Assembly: GCA_034435435.1 (NCBI GenBank)
Contig: DAOTXN010000037.1
Span: 1-43,762, forward strand
DNA length: 43,762 bases
Reading direction: 5' to 3'
Source of the DNA: DAOTXN01 sp034435435
GTDB lineage: Bacteria > Chloroflexota > Anaerolineae > S140-20
Shown: piece after piece, positions 7,463 to 17,100 of the stretch
Numbering within the stretch: the first letter of the stretch is position 1
How the letters are laid out: every line of letters starts with the position of its first letter
Made by a program: the position numbers and the translations under genes
Notes under the pieces: generated by a model
The model's database searches: none
What the model was told of the DNA's origin: nothing
What the model saw: only the letters and a program-made list of their open reading frames with translations

Positions 7463-9520
7463 ATGACGGATCCCGCCTCCCGGATGAGCGAGCTGCGCCG
7501 GCAAATCCATTACCATGCCTACCGCTACCATGTGCTGGCCGACCCGGTGATCAGCGACGCCGAGTACGACGCGCTGATGACAGAGCTGATCGCGCTGGAA
7601 AAAGCCTATCCCGAGCTGATCGCCCCCGACTCGCCCACACAGCGGGTAGCCGAGCAACCAATCGAAGGGCTGGCCAAAACAACCCACCCGACCCCCATCC
7701 TCAGCCTGACCGCCGCCAAAGACACTGCCGAGGTGCGCGCCTGGTGGGAGCGGGTGAGCAAACTACTGCCGTCGGGTCTGTCGCCGGACGACGTGGATTT
7801 TGTGGTCGAGCCGAAAATTGACGGGCTGACGGTGGTCCTGACCTACGAAAACGGCCTGTTTACGTTGGGCGCCACGCGCGGCGACGGCGAGGTGGGCGAC
7901 GACATCACCGCCAACCTGCGCACGATCAAAGCCCTCCCCTTGCGAATTTTCGATTTCGGATTTTCGATTTCCGATTCCAAAATCCAAAATCCAAAATCCA
8001 AAATTGTGGTGCGGGGCGAGGCCTTTATCCCTCTGGCCGATTTTGAAAAATTCCAGGCGCGAGAAGCCGTCGAGGGGCGCACCTACGCCAACCCGCGCAA
8101 CACCGCCGCTGGTGCGCTGCGTCAGCTCGACCCGCGCGTCACGGCCACGCGGCCCATCTCGCTGTTGTGTTACGGCATCGTCGCGCCGCCTGAAGCGGTT
8201 CCGCCGACCCAATGGGAGGCGCTGAAGCAACTGGAGGCATTGGGTTTCCCCCTCGCCCGCGCTGTGAACCGCCGCTGCGCCACTCTGGAAGCAGCCATCG
8301 CCTACTGCGAGGAATGGATGGCTCGCCGCGACGAGTTCCCTTACGAAGTGGATGGCATGGTCATCAAAGTGAACGACCTGGGGTTATGGGAAACGCTGGG
8401 GGTGGTAGGCAAAGACCCACGCGCAGCCATCGCCTTCAAGTTCCCGGCCCGCGAAAAGACGACCCGCCTGCTCGACGTGCTCGTCAGCGTGGGGCGCACC
8501 GGCGTGCTGACTCCCAACGCCGTGTTAGAGCCGGTCGAGATCGGCGGCGTGACGGTGAAACAGGCCAGCCTGCACAACTGGGACGAGATCGCGCGGCTGG
8601 ACGTGCGCATCGGCGACCGGGTGTTCGTGGAGCGGCGCGGCGACGTGATCCCCAAAGTTAGCCGCGTGGTGGCAGACGTGCGCGACGGCAGCGAAAGGCC
8701 CGTCCCGCCGCCGACGCTCTGTCCCGGCTGCGGCGAGCCGGTCGTGCGCCCGGCGGGCGAAGTGAACTATTACTGCGTCAACGCCGCCTGCCCCGAGCAG
8801 TTGGTGCGCCGGGTCGAGTATTTCATCTCGCGCGGCGCGATGGACGTGGAGGGGCTGGGCAGCAAAGGAGCCGAGCAGTTGGTGCGCGAGGGGCTGGTGT
8901 CCGACGTGGCCGACTTGTACAATCTGAGGCGCGAGCAAATTTTGAAATTGGAGGGCTGGGCCGCAAAAAGCACCGATGCGCTGTTCGAGGGGCTGCAAGC
9001 CAGCAAAAGCCGCCCGCTGGCCCGCGTGTTGGCCGCGCTGGGCATACGCGGCGTGGGCATCACGGTAGCCGAGTTGCTCGTCGCGCACTATCCGTCGCTT
9101 GACGCGCTGGCAGCCGCGACGGTCGCAGAGTTGCAAGCCATCGAGGGCATGGGACCGGTCACGGCGCAGCGGGTGGTCGAGTGGTTCCAGCGCCCGCGCC
9201 ACCGCGAGATCGTGGAAAAGCTGCGCCGGGCCGGGGTGAGGCTGGCGGAAGAAAGAGACGAAGGACCAAAGACGAAAGACGAATTGCCGTTGGCCGGGCT
9301 GACGTTCGTGATCACCGGCGCGCTGCCGACGTTGAGCCGGGAGGAAGCCAAGGCGCTCATCGAGGCCCACGGCGGCAAAGTGACCGGCAGCGTCAGCAGC
9401 AAGACCAGCTATGTGCTGGTGGGCGCGTCGCCGGGGTCCAAGCTGGACAAGGCGCACAGCCTGGGCGTGCCGGCGCTGGATGAGGCGGGATTGCGGGAGA
9501 TGATAACAGGCGTGGGGTAG
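7463..9520 (+). CDS. ligA: NAD-dependent DNA ligase LigA
   Basis: The enzyme seals nicks in duplex DNA using NAD+ during replication and repair. The 685-residue protein has the Ia domain (MSELRRQIHYHAYRYHV, YDALMTEL), the adenylation domain with nucleophile Lys118 in EPKIDG, and the OB fold. A four-Cys zinc finger (CPGCGEP...YYCVNAACPEQ), helix-hairpin-helix repeats (LEGWAAKS, IEGMGPVTA) and a C-terminal BRCT domain (LAGLTFVITGALP) follow. A 63-base heptad array (7943-8005) adds about 21 residues (ending SKIQNPKSKI) between strands that are normally joined by a short loop (KALPLRI and VVRGEAF). A second array (9256-9283) forms the linker before BRCT. The start ATG follows GGAGGACGA. Confidence 0.97.
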   Translation: MTDPASRMSELRRQIHYHAYRYHVLADPVISDAEYDALMTELIALEKAYPELIAPDSPTQRVAEQPIEGLAKTTHPTPILSLTAAKDTAEVRAWWERVSKLLPSGLSPDDVDFVVEPKIDGLTVVLTYENGLFTLGATRGDGEVGDDITANLRTIKALPLRIFDFGFSISDSKIQNPKSKIVVRGEAFIPLADFEKFQAREAVEGRTYANPRNTAAGALRQLDPRVTATRPISLLCYGIVAPPEAVPPTQWEALKQLEALGFPLARAVNRRCATLEAAIAYCEEWMARRDEFPYEVDGMVIKVNDLGLWETLGVVGKDPRAAIAFKFPAREKTTRLLDVLVSVGRTGVLTPNAVLEPVEIGGVTVKQASLHNWDEIARLDVRIGDRVFVERRGDVIPKVSRVVADVRDGSERPVPPPTLCPGCGEPVVRPAGEVNYYCVNAACPEQLVRRVEYFISRGAMDVEGLGSKGAEQLVREGLVSDVADLYNLRREQILKLEGWAAKSTDALFEGLQASKSRPLARVLAALGIRGVGITVAELLVAHYPSLDALAAATVAELQAIEGMGPVTAQRVVEWFQRPRHREIVEKLRRAGVRLAEERDEGPKTKDELPLAGLTFVITGALPTLSREEAKALIEAHGGKVTGSVSSKTSYVLVGASPGSKLDKAHSLGVPALDEAGLREMITGVG
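7943..8005. repeat. Palindromic heptad array inside ligA, 9 units
   Basis: Nine 7-bp units (63 bases, 21 codons) occur in frame. The left half is TCGATTT/GGATTTT-like and the right half is CAAAATC repeated, the reverse complement type, so the array can fold on itself. Nine units is the smallest kind of count divisible by three at this length, which keeps the ligase frame open. Confidence 0.9.
9256..9283 (+). repeat. Heptad array (AGACGAA) in the LigA HhH-BRCT linker
   Basis: Four units (AGACGAA, GGACCAA, AGACGAA, AGACGAA) encode RDEGPKTKDE between the helix-hairpin-helix region and the BRCT domain. The linker position suggests that the insertion is structurally tolerated. Confidence 0.8.
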
Positions 9521-9527
9521 AGATTGA

Positions 9528-10193
9528 ATGTCTAGTGTCCAGCCATCCTCGACGGTCTACACGATAGACGAGTCAGGTGACTCGCTCAACATTGTCATCT
9601 CTGCTCGCAAAAATTGGTTTAGCATCATCGCACTGATCGGCTGGTCGGCTCTATGGACAGTTTTCACTTTACTGTATTCCGGCAGTCTGCTCGTTTTTCT
9701 GGTGATCACGCTTTTGAAAAGAGCTGCAAAAGTTTTTAATACGTCATCGGATTTTTCCCCTACGGATCCCGGCGGTCTCTTGGGTCTGGTTGCGCTCTCG
9801 ATAATCCTGCTTGGAGCATGGTTCCTTATGGTTCCCAAAAACATCCGTGCTCTTTCCTGGCAATTAGCCGGTAAAGAGATCGTACATGTTGATTCTCGAT
9901 CCATCACGATGCGTCGTCAAATATTTCGGTTTGGTCATTCGCGGGTCTGCAGCACGGCTGAGGTTCGCGATGCATACGTTGCACCGATGTATCCCAGACC
10001 TCGTGGTGATTCCAGACACACATTTGGTTGGCTGAGTGCGGATGAGTTTTGGAAAGTCTCCGACGGCTCAATTGTGTTGGACGACGGCTTGACTTGCCAC
10101 CGTTTTGGAGCCCGCCTGAAAGAGGTGGATGCCAACCAGATACTCGCTGAAATTCAGCGACGGTTTCCCGAATTCCAGGCTCAGCACGCCTGA
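9528..10193 (+). CDS. Hypothetical two-helix membrane protein
   Basis: The 221-residue protein matches no family I recognise. It has a hydrophilic start (YTIDESGDSLNIVISARKNWF), two hydrophobic stretches near 32-63 (ALIGWSALWTVFTLLY...LLVFLVITLL) and 83-105 (GLLGLVALSIILLGAWFLMVP), and a soluble C-terminal half of about 115 residues with beta-rich character (IVHVDSRSITMRRQIF). This layout resembles membrane-anchored PH-like proteins, but that is only a resemblance. Base composition is clearly less GC-rich than the neighbours and Arg/Leu codons are mixed, suggesting later acquisition. It lies seven bases after ligA and may be read from the same transcript. Confidence 0.65.
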   Translation: MSSVQPSSTVYTIDESGDSLNIVISARKNWFSIIALIGWSALWTVFTLLYSGSLLVFLVITLLKRAAKVFNTSSDFSPTDPGGLLGLVALSIILLGAWFLMVPKNIRALSWQLAGKEIVHVDSRSITMRRQIFRFGHSRVCSTAEVRDAYVAPMYPRPRGDSRHTFGWLSADEFWKVSDGSIVLDDGLTCHRFGARLKEVDANQILAEIQRRFPEFQAQHA

Positions 10194-10228
10194 AAACGGT
10201 CAAGATTGTCGAGAAATGGGACTCGAAT

Positions 10229-10999
10229 GTGTTATCAGAACAAGCTGCCCGCCGGGGCTATTTTCTGCTCCAAAAGGTCAACCGCGCCATCCGCGCATTC
10301 GACATGATCCGCGCCGGCGACCGGGTGGCCGTGGCCGTGTCGGGCGGCAAAGACAGTCTGAGCCTGCTCACGCTGCTGCGTCTGCGCCAACAGCGCACCG
10401 GGCAACATTACGAGCTGTGCGCCATCCACGTGCAGGGCGACGCGCGCGGCCCTTTACCCCCCCATCCGGCGCTGATCGCCTGGCTGGAGGAGCAGGCCTA
10501 CTCGTTTCGGGTCGCGCCGCTGGATTTGCCGCCGGACGAACCCTTGCCGCTCAACTGCCGCCGTTGTACCTGGAACCGGCGCAAGACGCTCTTTCAAGTT
10601 GCCGAGCAACTGGATTGCAACGTCGTCGCCCTGGCCCACCACGCCGACGACCTGGCCCAGACCACGTTGCTCAACCTGTTCTACGGCGGTCGGCTGGAAA
10701 CCATGGCCCCGGCGGCCGACTATTTCGACGGGCGCTTTCGCCTCATCCGCCCGCTGGCATTCACAGCCGAAAAAGACGTGGCCTATTTTAGCCGCGCCTG
10801 CGACTTTCCGCCGCCGCCGCCCGCCTGCCCCCGCGCCGACGAAAGCCACCGCGCACGCATGGCGCAGGTGTTGCGTCACGCTACAACGCCCCGCGACGCG
10901 CACCGCATCCGTATGAACCTCATCCGCGCCGCGTTGCAACATTCAGACCCCACCGACACAGAAAACCCCACACAGCCGGTATCTTTTAATTCGGGGTAG
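10229..10999 (+). CDS. TtcA-like PP-loop tRNA thiolation protein
   Basis: The 256-residue protein has the PP-loop ATP-binding motif VSGGKDS at residues 37-43, the paired cysteines LNCRRC (110 and 113), and AHHADDLAQTTLLNLFYGGRLETM, all typical of the TtcA family. TtcA adenylates and thiolates cytidine 32 of tRNA using a [4Fe-4S] cluster. Another Cys pair (191 and 200) may provide the third cluster ligand; the spacing is not classic. Start is GTG 10229, because no in-frame ATG precedes the conserved GYFLLQKVNRAI. The C-terminal tail after about residue 235 is unconserved. Other PP-loop thiolases such as the TtuA group are alternatives. Confidence 0.8.
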   Translation: MLSEQAARRGYFLLQKVNRAIRAFDMIRAGDRVAVAVSGGKDSLSLLTLLRLRQQRTGQHYELCAIHVQGDARGPLPPHPALIAWLEEQAYSFRVAPLDLPPDEPLPLNCRRCTWNRRKTLFQVAEQLDCNVVALAHHADDLAQTTLLNLFYGGRLETMAPAADYFDGRFRLIRPLAFTAEKDVAYFSRACDFPPPPPACPRADESHRARMAQVLRHATTPRDAHRIRMNLIRAALQHSDPTDTENPTQPVSFNSG

Positions 11000-11050
11000 G
11001 GGCAGGTCTTGCACTTGCCCGCCGGGGCGACCGCAAGGGTTCGCCCCTAC
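10996..11050. repeat. REP-like palindromic repeat (GTAGGGGC...GCCCCTAC)
   Basis: GTAGGGGC (10996-11003) pairs with GCCCCTAC (11043-11050). Inside are GGGCAGG/CTTGCCC and a compact hairpin GGGGCGACC-GCAA-GG(G)TTCGCCCC with a GNRA-type loop (11024-11047). It begins at the stop codon of the ttcA-like gene. It looks like a dispersed intergenic element that may serve as a terminator; related shorter copies occur at 17394 and 21594. Confidence 0.7.
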
Positions 11051-11097
11051 ATTTTGAGAAGATACCACAGCCGTAGGTAAATCGCCTGGCGAACGTC

Positions 11098-11126
11098 TTG
11101 CGAGCCAGAGATGACTGAGATAAAAT
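11098..11126 (+). promoter_or_regulatory. Promoter giving a probably leaderless transcript
   Basis: TTGCGA (11098-11103), a 17-base spacer and TAAAAT (11121-11126) lie directly before ATG 11133. Only six bases separate the -10 box from the start codon, so transcription would begin at or next to the ATG. No Shine-Dalgarno sequence is seen. Confidence 0.5.
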
Positions 11127-11132
11127 GGGACC

Positions 11133-12527
11133 ATGTTGAACCGGGCCGGACTATCCCTACGTGGGTGGCTATGGGCCGCGTCGGCAGCGCTGATCGCCGC
11201 CAGCCTATTGTGTCTGCTGGTGTTTGTCCCGGCGGCCGTGCGGGCCTTGCCGGGCCGTTACGCCGCCCGCCTGCCCGGTTTTTTACAGGACCTGCGCCAC
11301 CGCCCGCACCCCGACCTGCTGCCCACGCCGGCGCTCGTCGTCGCGCCGCCCGCGCTGCTGCTACCCACCCCCACCCTCCCACCGCTACGCGGCGTCACTA
11401 TCGTCACCTCTACACCCGTCCGACGACAAGTTTCCACCCGCTCGCTGCGCTCTCCGCAGATCGAGCCAACCCGCCCAACGAGCCAACCCACCAGCGAACC
11501 CACCCCTCCCCCGCCTCCCACGCCTACCCCAATCGGGACGGCGACGCCTGCGCCGACCCCTACCGCGCTCCCCGTCCAGGCCAGTTTGCCGCCCCTCACC
11601 CACACCTACCAAACCTGGAACAATTGCGGCCCGGCCACGTTGAGCATGGCCCTGCGCTATTTCGACCGGACCGAAACGCAGGCCGACGCGGCCGCCTTTC
11701 TCAAGCCTGACCCCGAAGACAAGAACGTCAGCCCGGACGAGATGGCGGCCTATGCTCGCTCGCTGGGACTGGAGGCCACGGTGCGCGTGGGCGGCGACCT
11801 GACCCGGCTCAAGCAGTTACTCGGCGCCGGTTTCCCCGTGCTTGTCGAAACCTGGTTCATCCCGGAGCCGGGCGACCAGATGGGCCACTATCGCCTGCTC
11901 ACCGGTTACGACGACGCTTCCGGACACTTTATCGCCCACGACTCGTACAACGGCCCCAACGTGCACCTGGAATACGCCGCCTTTGACGAGCTGTGGCGCG
12001 TTTTCAACCGCGTCTATCTGGTCATCTACTACCCCGATCAGGCCGGACAATTGGCCGCCCTGCTGGGCGACGAAATGAACGACGCGGCGATGTACGCGCG
12101 CGCGCTAGACACAGCCCGCCTCGAAGCCCTCAATCCCAGCGCCGAGTGTGTGGCCTACGAAGATTGCGCCGACGCTGCCGCCTTTGCCTGGTTCAACGTC
12201 GGCAGCAACCTCACTCACCTGGGCCGCCACGCGGACGCCGTCGCCGCCTACGACCAGGCCCGGGTGCTGGGCCTGCCCTGGCGCATGCTGTGGTACCAGT
12301 TCGGCCCTTACCGGAGCTATTATGCCGTCGGGCGCTACGACGACGTCATTACCCTGGCCAACGTTACCCTGGGCGTCGTTGATAATCTGGAAGAGAGCCA
12401 CTATTGGCGGGGCATGACCTATCTCGCTCAAGAGAACTCTGGGCAAGCCCGCGCCGATTTCCAGGCCGCCCTCAAATACAACCCCCACTTTACCCTCGCC
12501 GCCGAGGCTCTGGAGTCGCTGGAATGA
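11133..12527 (+). CDS. Membrane-anchored C39-like cysteine peptidase with TPR region
   Basis: The 464-residue protein has an N-terminal membrane helix (about 13-36) and a long Pro/Thr linker to about 150. A peptidase C39-like domain at about 155-295 carries Cys165 in WNNCGPATLSM, His252 in GHYRLLTGYD and Asp270 in FIAHDSYNG. A TPR-like helical region follows to the end (AAFAWFNVGSNLTHLGRHADAVAAYDQA, ARADFQAALKYNP). C39-like enzymes cleave peptides or Gly-Gly leaders; these anchored versions are common and uncharacterised, so the substrate is unknown. The peptidase is predicted outside the membrane. The last codons overlap the murJ start (ATGA), suggesting coupled expression with lipid II flipping. 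Confidence 0.8.
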   Translation: MLNRAGLSLRGWLWAASAALIAASLLCLLVFVPAAVRALPGRYAARLPGFLQDLRHRPHPDLLPTPALVVAPPALLLPTPTLPPLRGVTIVTSTPVRRQVSTRSLRSPQIEPTRPTSQPTSEPTPPPPPTPTPIGTATPAPTPTALPVQASLPPLTHTYQTWNNCGPATLSMALRYFDRTETQADAAAFLKPDPEDKNVSPDEMAAYARSLGLEATVRVGGDLTRLKQLLGAGFPVLVETWFIPEPGDQMGHYRLLTGYDDASGHFIAHDSYNGPNVHLEYAAFDELWRVFNRVYLVIYYPDQAGQLAALLGDEMNDAAMYARALDTARLEALNPSAECVAYEDCADAAAFAWFNVGSNLTHLGRHADAVAAYDQARVLGLPWRMLWYQFGPYRSYYAVGRYDDVITLANVTLGVVDNLEESHYWRGMTYLAQENSGQARADFQAALKYNPHFTLAAEALESLE

Positions 12528-14128
12528 CCGGCTATCACCCTGAGCCTGTCGAAAGACAATCAAGCGGCCAACTGACGAACGTCACCCGCGCCGCGCTGCT
12601 GGTCACGAGCCTGCTGGCGGTGAGCAAAGTCGTCGGCGTGATCGACGACCTGGTCAAGGCTCGCATCTTTGGCACCAGCGCCGACCTGGACGCCTTTATC
12701 GCTGCCGGCAGCCTGCCCGAGCTGCTCAACACGGTCATCTCGGGCGGCGCGCTGGCGGCCCCCTTTATCCCGGTGCTGGCCGGATACCTGAGCCGTGACG
12801 ACCCACAAGGGGCGTGGCGGCTGTCGAGCAGCGTGCTCAACCTGGCCTTTCTGTCCACGGCGGCCCTGGCGGCGGCGGCGGTTTTCCTGGCCCCCTGGCT
12901 AGTGAGACATCTGATCGCGCCGGGCTTTACCCCCGACCAGCAAGCTCTCACCGCCGGCCTGATGCGCCTGACGCTGCTGGCGACGCTCATCTTTGCCGTC
13001 AGCGGCGTGGTCATGTCTATTCTGCACGCCCACCAGCACTTTTTGCTGCCCGCGCTGGCCCCCATCCTGTACAACCTGGGCATCATCGCCGGGGCGGTCT
13101 TTTTAGCCCGCCCGCTGGGGGTGTGGGGGCTGGGGCTGGGAGCGGTGGGCGGCGCGGCCATGCACCTGCTGGTGCAGGCGCCGGGGCTGGTGCGCTATCG
13201 GGCGCGCTGGCGGCCCACGTTGGGCCTGCGCGACCCCGGCCTGCGGCGCGTACTGCGGCTGATGGGCCCGCGTGTGCTGACCCTGGGCGTGGTGCAGCTC
13301 AACGTACTCGTCGCCGTACGGCTGGCCTCGGACCTGAGTGCGGGCAGCGTGTCGGCGCTCAATTATGGCTGGCGACTCATGCAGATGCCCGAAACGATTA
13401 TCGGCACGGCCATCGCCACCGCCGTTTTTCCCACGTTGAGCGAGATGGCGGCCCGGGGCCGCGTGGCCGAGCTGCGCGAACTGTTATCCGCCGCGCTGCG
13501 GGTCGTTCTAGTCGTCGGGCTGCCGGCCACCCTGGGGCTGGCGCTGCTGGGGCGACCGCTGATCGAGCTGCTCTTTCGGGGAGGCGAGTTTGGCGGCGCT
13601 TCCACCGGCGCGGTGCTGGCCGCGCTGAGCGGCTACGCCGTGGGACTGGTCGGGCACGCGGCGTTGGAGGTCACGGCGCGAGCCTTTTTCGCCCGCCAGG
13701 ACACCCGCACGCCGCTGTTGGTGGCTGTGCTGGGGATGATTGTCACCGTGGCCCTCAGCCTGGCTCTGCGTGGACCGTTGAACCACGCAGGACTGGCGCT
13801 GGCTAACTCGCTGGGCGTCACGGCGGAGGTCGGCCTGTTGTTGTGGCTGGCCCGCCGGCCCCTGGGGGGCGTGGACGGTCCGCGCCTGCGCCACACCTTT
13901 GTGCGGGCGGCTTTGTCAACCGCCGGTATGGGATTGGCTCTGGCCGCTCTGGTCGCTCGCTGGCCGTTCTCCACGCAGGGCTTGTTGCGCCAGGCAGTGT
14001 TCCTGGGGACCGGGGCCGCCCTGGGCGCAGCCGTTTATTTGCTGGCCGCATGGATAGTCGGACTGAGCGAGATGCGCGTCGCCTGGCAAAGATTTGAACG
14101 CAGCGCCCGGTCGCTGCGTATATCATGA
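12524..14128 (+). CDS. murJ: Lipid II flippase MurJ
   Basis: The 534-residue polytopic membrane protein of the MVF/MurJ family moves lipid-linked peptidoglycan precursors across the membrane. Family signatures include ARIFGTSADLDAFIAAGSLPELL near the N-terminus, GALAAPFIPVLAGY, the VMSILHAHQHFLLPALAPILYNLGII segment, and FFARQDTRTPLLVAV. The hydrophobicity pattern fits about 14 helices. ATG 12524 overlaps the stop of the C39-like gene. The first residues before TNVTRAALLVTSL are not conserved, and part of them (YHPEPVERQ) is encoded by a CCTGAGCCTGTCGAAAG motif that resembles a dispersed repeat. Confidence 0.93.
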   Translation: MTGYHPEPVERQSSGQLTNVTRAALLVTSLLAVSKVVGVIDDLVKARIFGTSADLDAFIAAGSLPELLNTVISGGALAAPFIPVLAGYLSRDDPQGAWRLSSSVLNLAFLSTAALAAAAVFLAPWLVRHLIAPGFTPDQQALTAGLMRLTLLATLIFAVSGVVMSILHAHQHFLLPALAPILYNLGIIAGAVFLARPLGVWGLGLGAVGGAAMHLLVQAPGLVRYRARWRPTLGLRDPGLRRVLRLMGPRVLTLGVVQLNVLVAVRLASDLSAGSVSALNYGWRLMQMPETIIGTAIATAVFPTLSEMAARGRVAELRELLSAALRVVLVVGLPATLGLALLGRPLIELLFRGGEFGGASTGAVLAALSGYAVGLVGHAALEVTARAFFARQDTRTPLLVAVLGMIVTVALSLALRGPLNHAGLALANSLGVTAEVGLLLWLARRPLGGVDGPRLRHTFVRAALSTAGMGLALAALVARWPFSTQGLLRQAVFLGTGAALGAAVYLLAAWIVGLSEMRVAWQRFERSARSLRIS

Positions 14129-14146
14129 GAGGAGACCTGGCTCGTC

Positions 14147-17100
14147 ATGTCATTTTCATTTGATTGGGAATTTGAAGAAGAAGAGGTGGATGCGCCGCGT
14201 CGGCTAAACGACGGCCCCCGGCGTTCGAATCGTCGCCGCTGGCTCATACGGGGCCTCGCAGCAGCGCTCATCCTGGCCGCCATCGGGTTGGGAGTGCGCG
14301 CCTGGGTGGATCGCCGCATGAACGCCATCAAACAGGTCGAGGCGGGATTGCGCAGCGCCGTCGAGTTCGAGTTAAAGACGATTGCTGAGGGCGACGGCGA
14401 GCTGTTCCGCAGCCGCCAGGACCCCAACGACTCTGATTGGCAGGCCCGCCAGCTCGCCCGTTACATCACCGATCCGGCGGCCTTTGCGCCTGCACCCGGC
14501 CTGACCCCCGCCGACCGCCCGCCGGAAATCAAGGCCGTGCACGTTCTCGGCCGCACCGGCCGCGCCGAACTCATCCACTACTTCCAAAATCCCCAATCCC
14601 TAATCCAAAATCCAAAATCCAAAATCCAAAATCCCCTCCCCTTCCACACCACCTGGTTCTACCGCCAGGCCGCCGACGGCCTCTGGTATCACGTCGCCCC
14701 GCCCAAAGACTATTGGGGGGCCGACTATTCCTGGCACGGCACGCGCCTGGGCATCTTTGGCACGCGGGTCGAATCGGCCGTGCTCGACCCGCTCGCCCGT
14801 GAACTAGCCACGCTGGTCGTCCAGGGCTGCCGTCTGCTGGATTGCCCCGCAGAAGCGCGCTACGAGCTGCGCTTTGACGCGCGCATCGGGCCGCGTCTGC
14901 GAGAGGACGTCTGGTCGCTGCCTCCCCTCTATCTGGCCGGGCTGCCGGATAACGACGCGGCCCGCGCGATGTGGGAATCGGCGCTCGAAATGTGGCTGGT
15001 CGAGGCGCTGGCTCAGGCCCAACTCGACAACGAGCGGGTGACAGAGCGGGTCCTGTACCGCCAACTAGTGACCCAACTGCAGGTCGAATTGGACTTGACC
15101 GCGCCGTCCGCGACGGACGCGCAAATGCTGACCCAGGCCGTGCTCGACGGCAAGTCGCTGGCCTTGCAGAACCTGTGGCGGGCCACCTTCGACCCCGACG
15201 ACCTGCCGGGCAATCACCTGCTGCAAGCCGAGGCCGACGCCTTGCTGCACCTGGTAGAACAGCGGGTTGGCCGCGAGCGTCTGTTCGAATTGCTGCCGGC
15301 CCTATCCAGGTATCGCAGCCTGGAGCAGGCGCTCGACGCGCTCTACGGTCTGGATTATGCGGACGTGAAGGAAGACTGGCTGGCCTTCCTGTTCGAGTTG
15401 GGCGGCATTGCTACGTCCCAGGTCAGCGCAGCGACGCCAACCCCTACACCTGTTCCCACCCCGACTCCACTCCCGCCGCTGGAACCGCCGCCTCCGCCGC
15501 CCGCGTTGACGATCACGCCCGGCGACCAGATCGCCTTTATCTGCGACGGGCGCGTGTGGGTGGGCAACGCCGATGGGAGCAATCTGGTGCGGCTCACAGC
15601 GAACGCTGCGCACTTTGACGGTCTGTACTGGTCTCCCGATGGCCGCTGGCTGCTGACGGGATGGCAAAATCAGGCGCGTTCAATCTCTTCATCCGGCGCG
15701 CTCTATTTGTTAGCCACCGATGGGAGTCAGGGTCATCTCTTGACCGATGATCCCGAGTTGCAGGTATGGCCCATCGGCTGGAGTCCTGACGGCCGAGAGG
15801 CCGTCTATTACGCTTGGGATGGCAGGCAGCCCCCGCGCGTCGAGGCCATAGAGATATTCACCGGCCAGGCGCGCACCCTGCCCGGAGAACCGTTCTGGTC
15901 GCCCGACGGCAAACACCTGGCTTACGTGTCGGATCCCTTTGAAGGCCGCACCAGCGCCATCTGGCTGGCCGATCCCTCTGGGGAGAACGCACGTCAGATC
16001 GTCTCTCAATTCCAGCGCGGAACGACCCTGGTATGGTCGCCGGACAGCTCCAGGCTGGCCCTGGTGGTGGATAATGCCGAGCGCGGCCAGGTTGCCATCG
16101 CCCTCTACGATCTGGAAACGGCCAGCCTGACCCCGCTCGTCACCGCCGCCGATCTGGCGGCGGCGCTGGCCGCCGGCGGAGATTTTATCACCGACGGCAG
16201 CGACTTGATCGATCCGACCGACCGGCCGTTGCAGGTGGTGTGGCCTGTAGGTTGGTCGGCCGACGGAAAACACCTGCTGGTGTGGGCCCAGGCCACCACC
16301 AATCAGTACGGCGAGGCGGACCCCACGCTGCTGGCCGTGGCGCCCACGGATGGCTCGGACGTGAGTGCGACCGGGCGTCCGGCGCCGCGCGTGCTGGCTT
16401 TTGGGCGAGGCGCATTCCTGAACAAATCCCCCTGGTCGCCCACCGACCCTAACCGTCTGGCTTTTGCCTGGCCCTCCCCTGTTTCCCAGTTCGGTTCGCC
16501 CAACGCCTACGTGTTTGATTTACAGACCGGCCCGATCTATACCGCTACCGCGCAATGGGAGTCGGCCTGGTCCCTCGACGGGCGCTGGGCCGCCTTTAGC
16601 GGGTCTAACCGGGTGAGCATCATCAACCCCAGCGATCAGACCCATTTCACGCTGGGCAGCGGCGGCCAGTGCTTGAACGTGGCCTGGAACCCGGCGGCCG
16701 ATTTGAGCGCCCTGGGCGCCGCGCCCGCTTTTAGCGTGGCCGAGCCAGGCTGGAGCTTTGCCAACCTGCGCGTGGCCTGGGACGCCGAGACCTCGGCGCT
16801 GCACGTGTGGGGCGAGATCGTCAACTATACCACCCACACCGCCCGGAGCGTCCGCGCCCTCATCCCGCGCCTTTACGATGCCGCAGGCGCCCCCCTCACC
16901 GGCGAGGGAGACGTGACCTTTCCGCCGGGCTATGTGGAGATGCTAGAAGCTGTGACTTTGCCAGAGGGGGGAAGCCTGCCCTTCGGCTTTACCATGCGCC
17001 TACCGGCCGGGGTGTCACTGGAAAACGACCACCAGATCATCGTGGGGGTGCAGGCGGACGCCGCCGCGACGCCCCGCGATGACCTGGACATCGCTTACGA

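Noticed and set aside
7943..8005. Heptad arrays as possible CRISPR repeats
   Set aside because: Units are contiguous 7-mers without spacers, and no cas genes are present.
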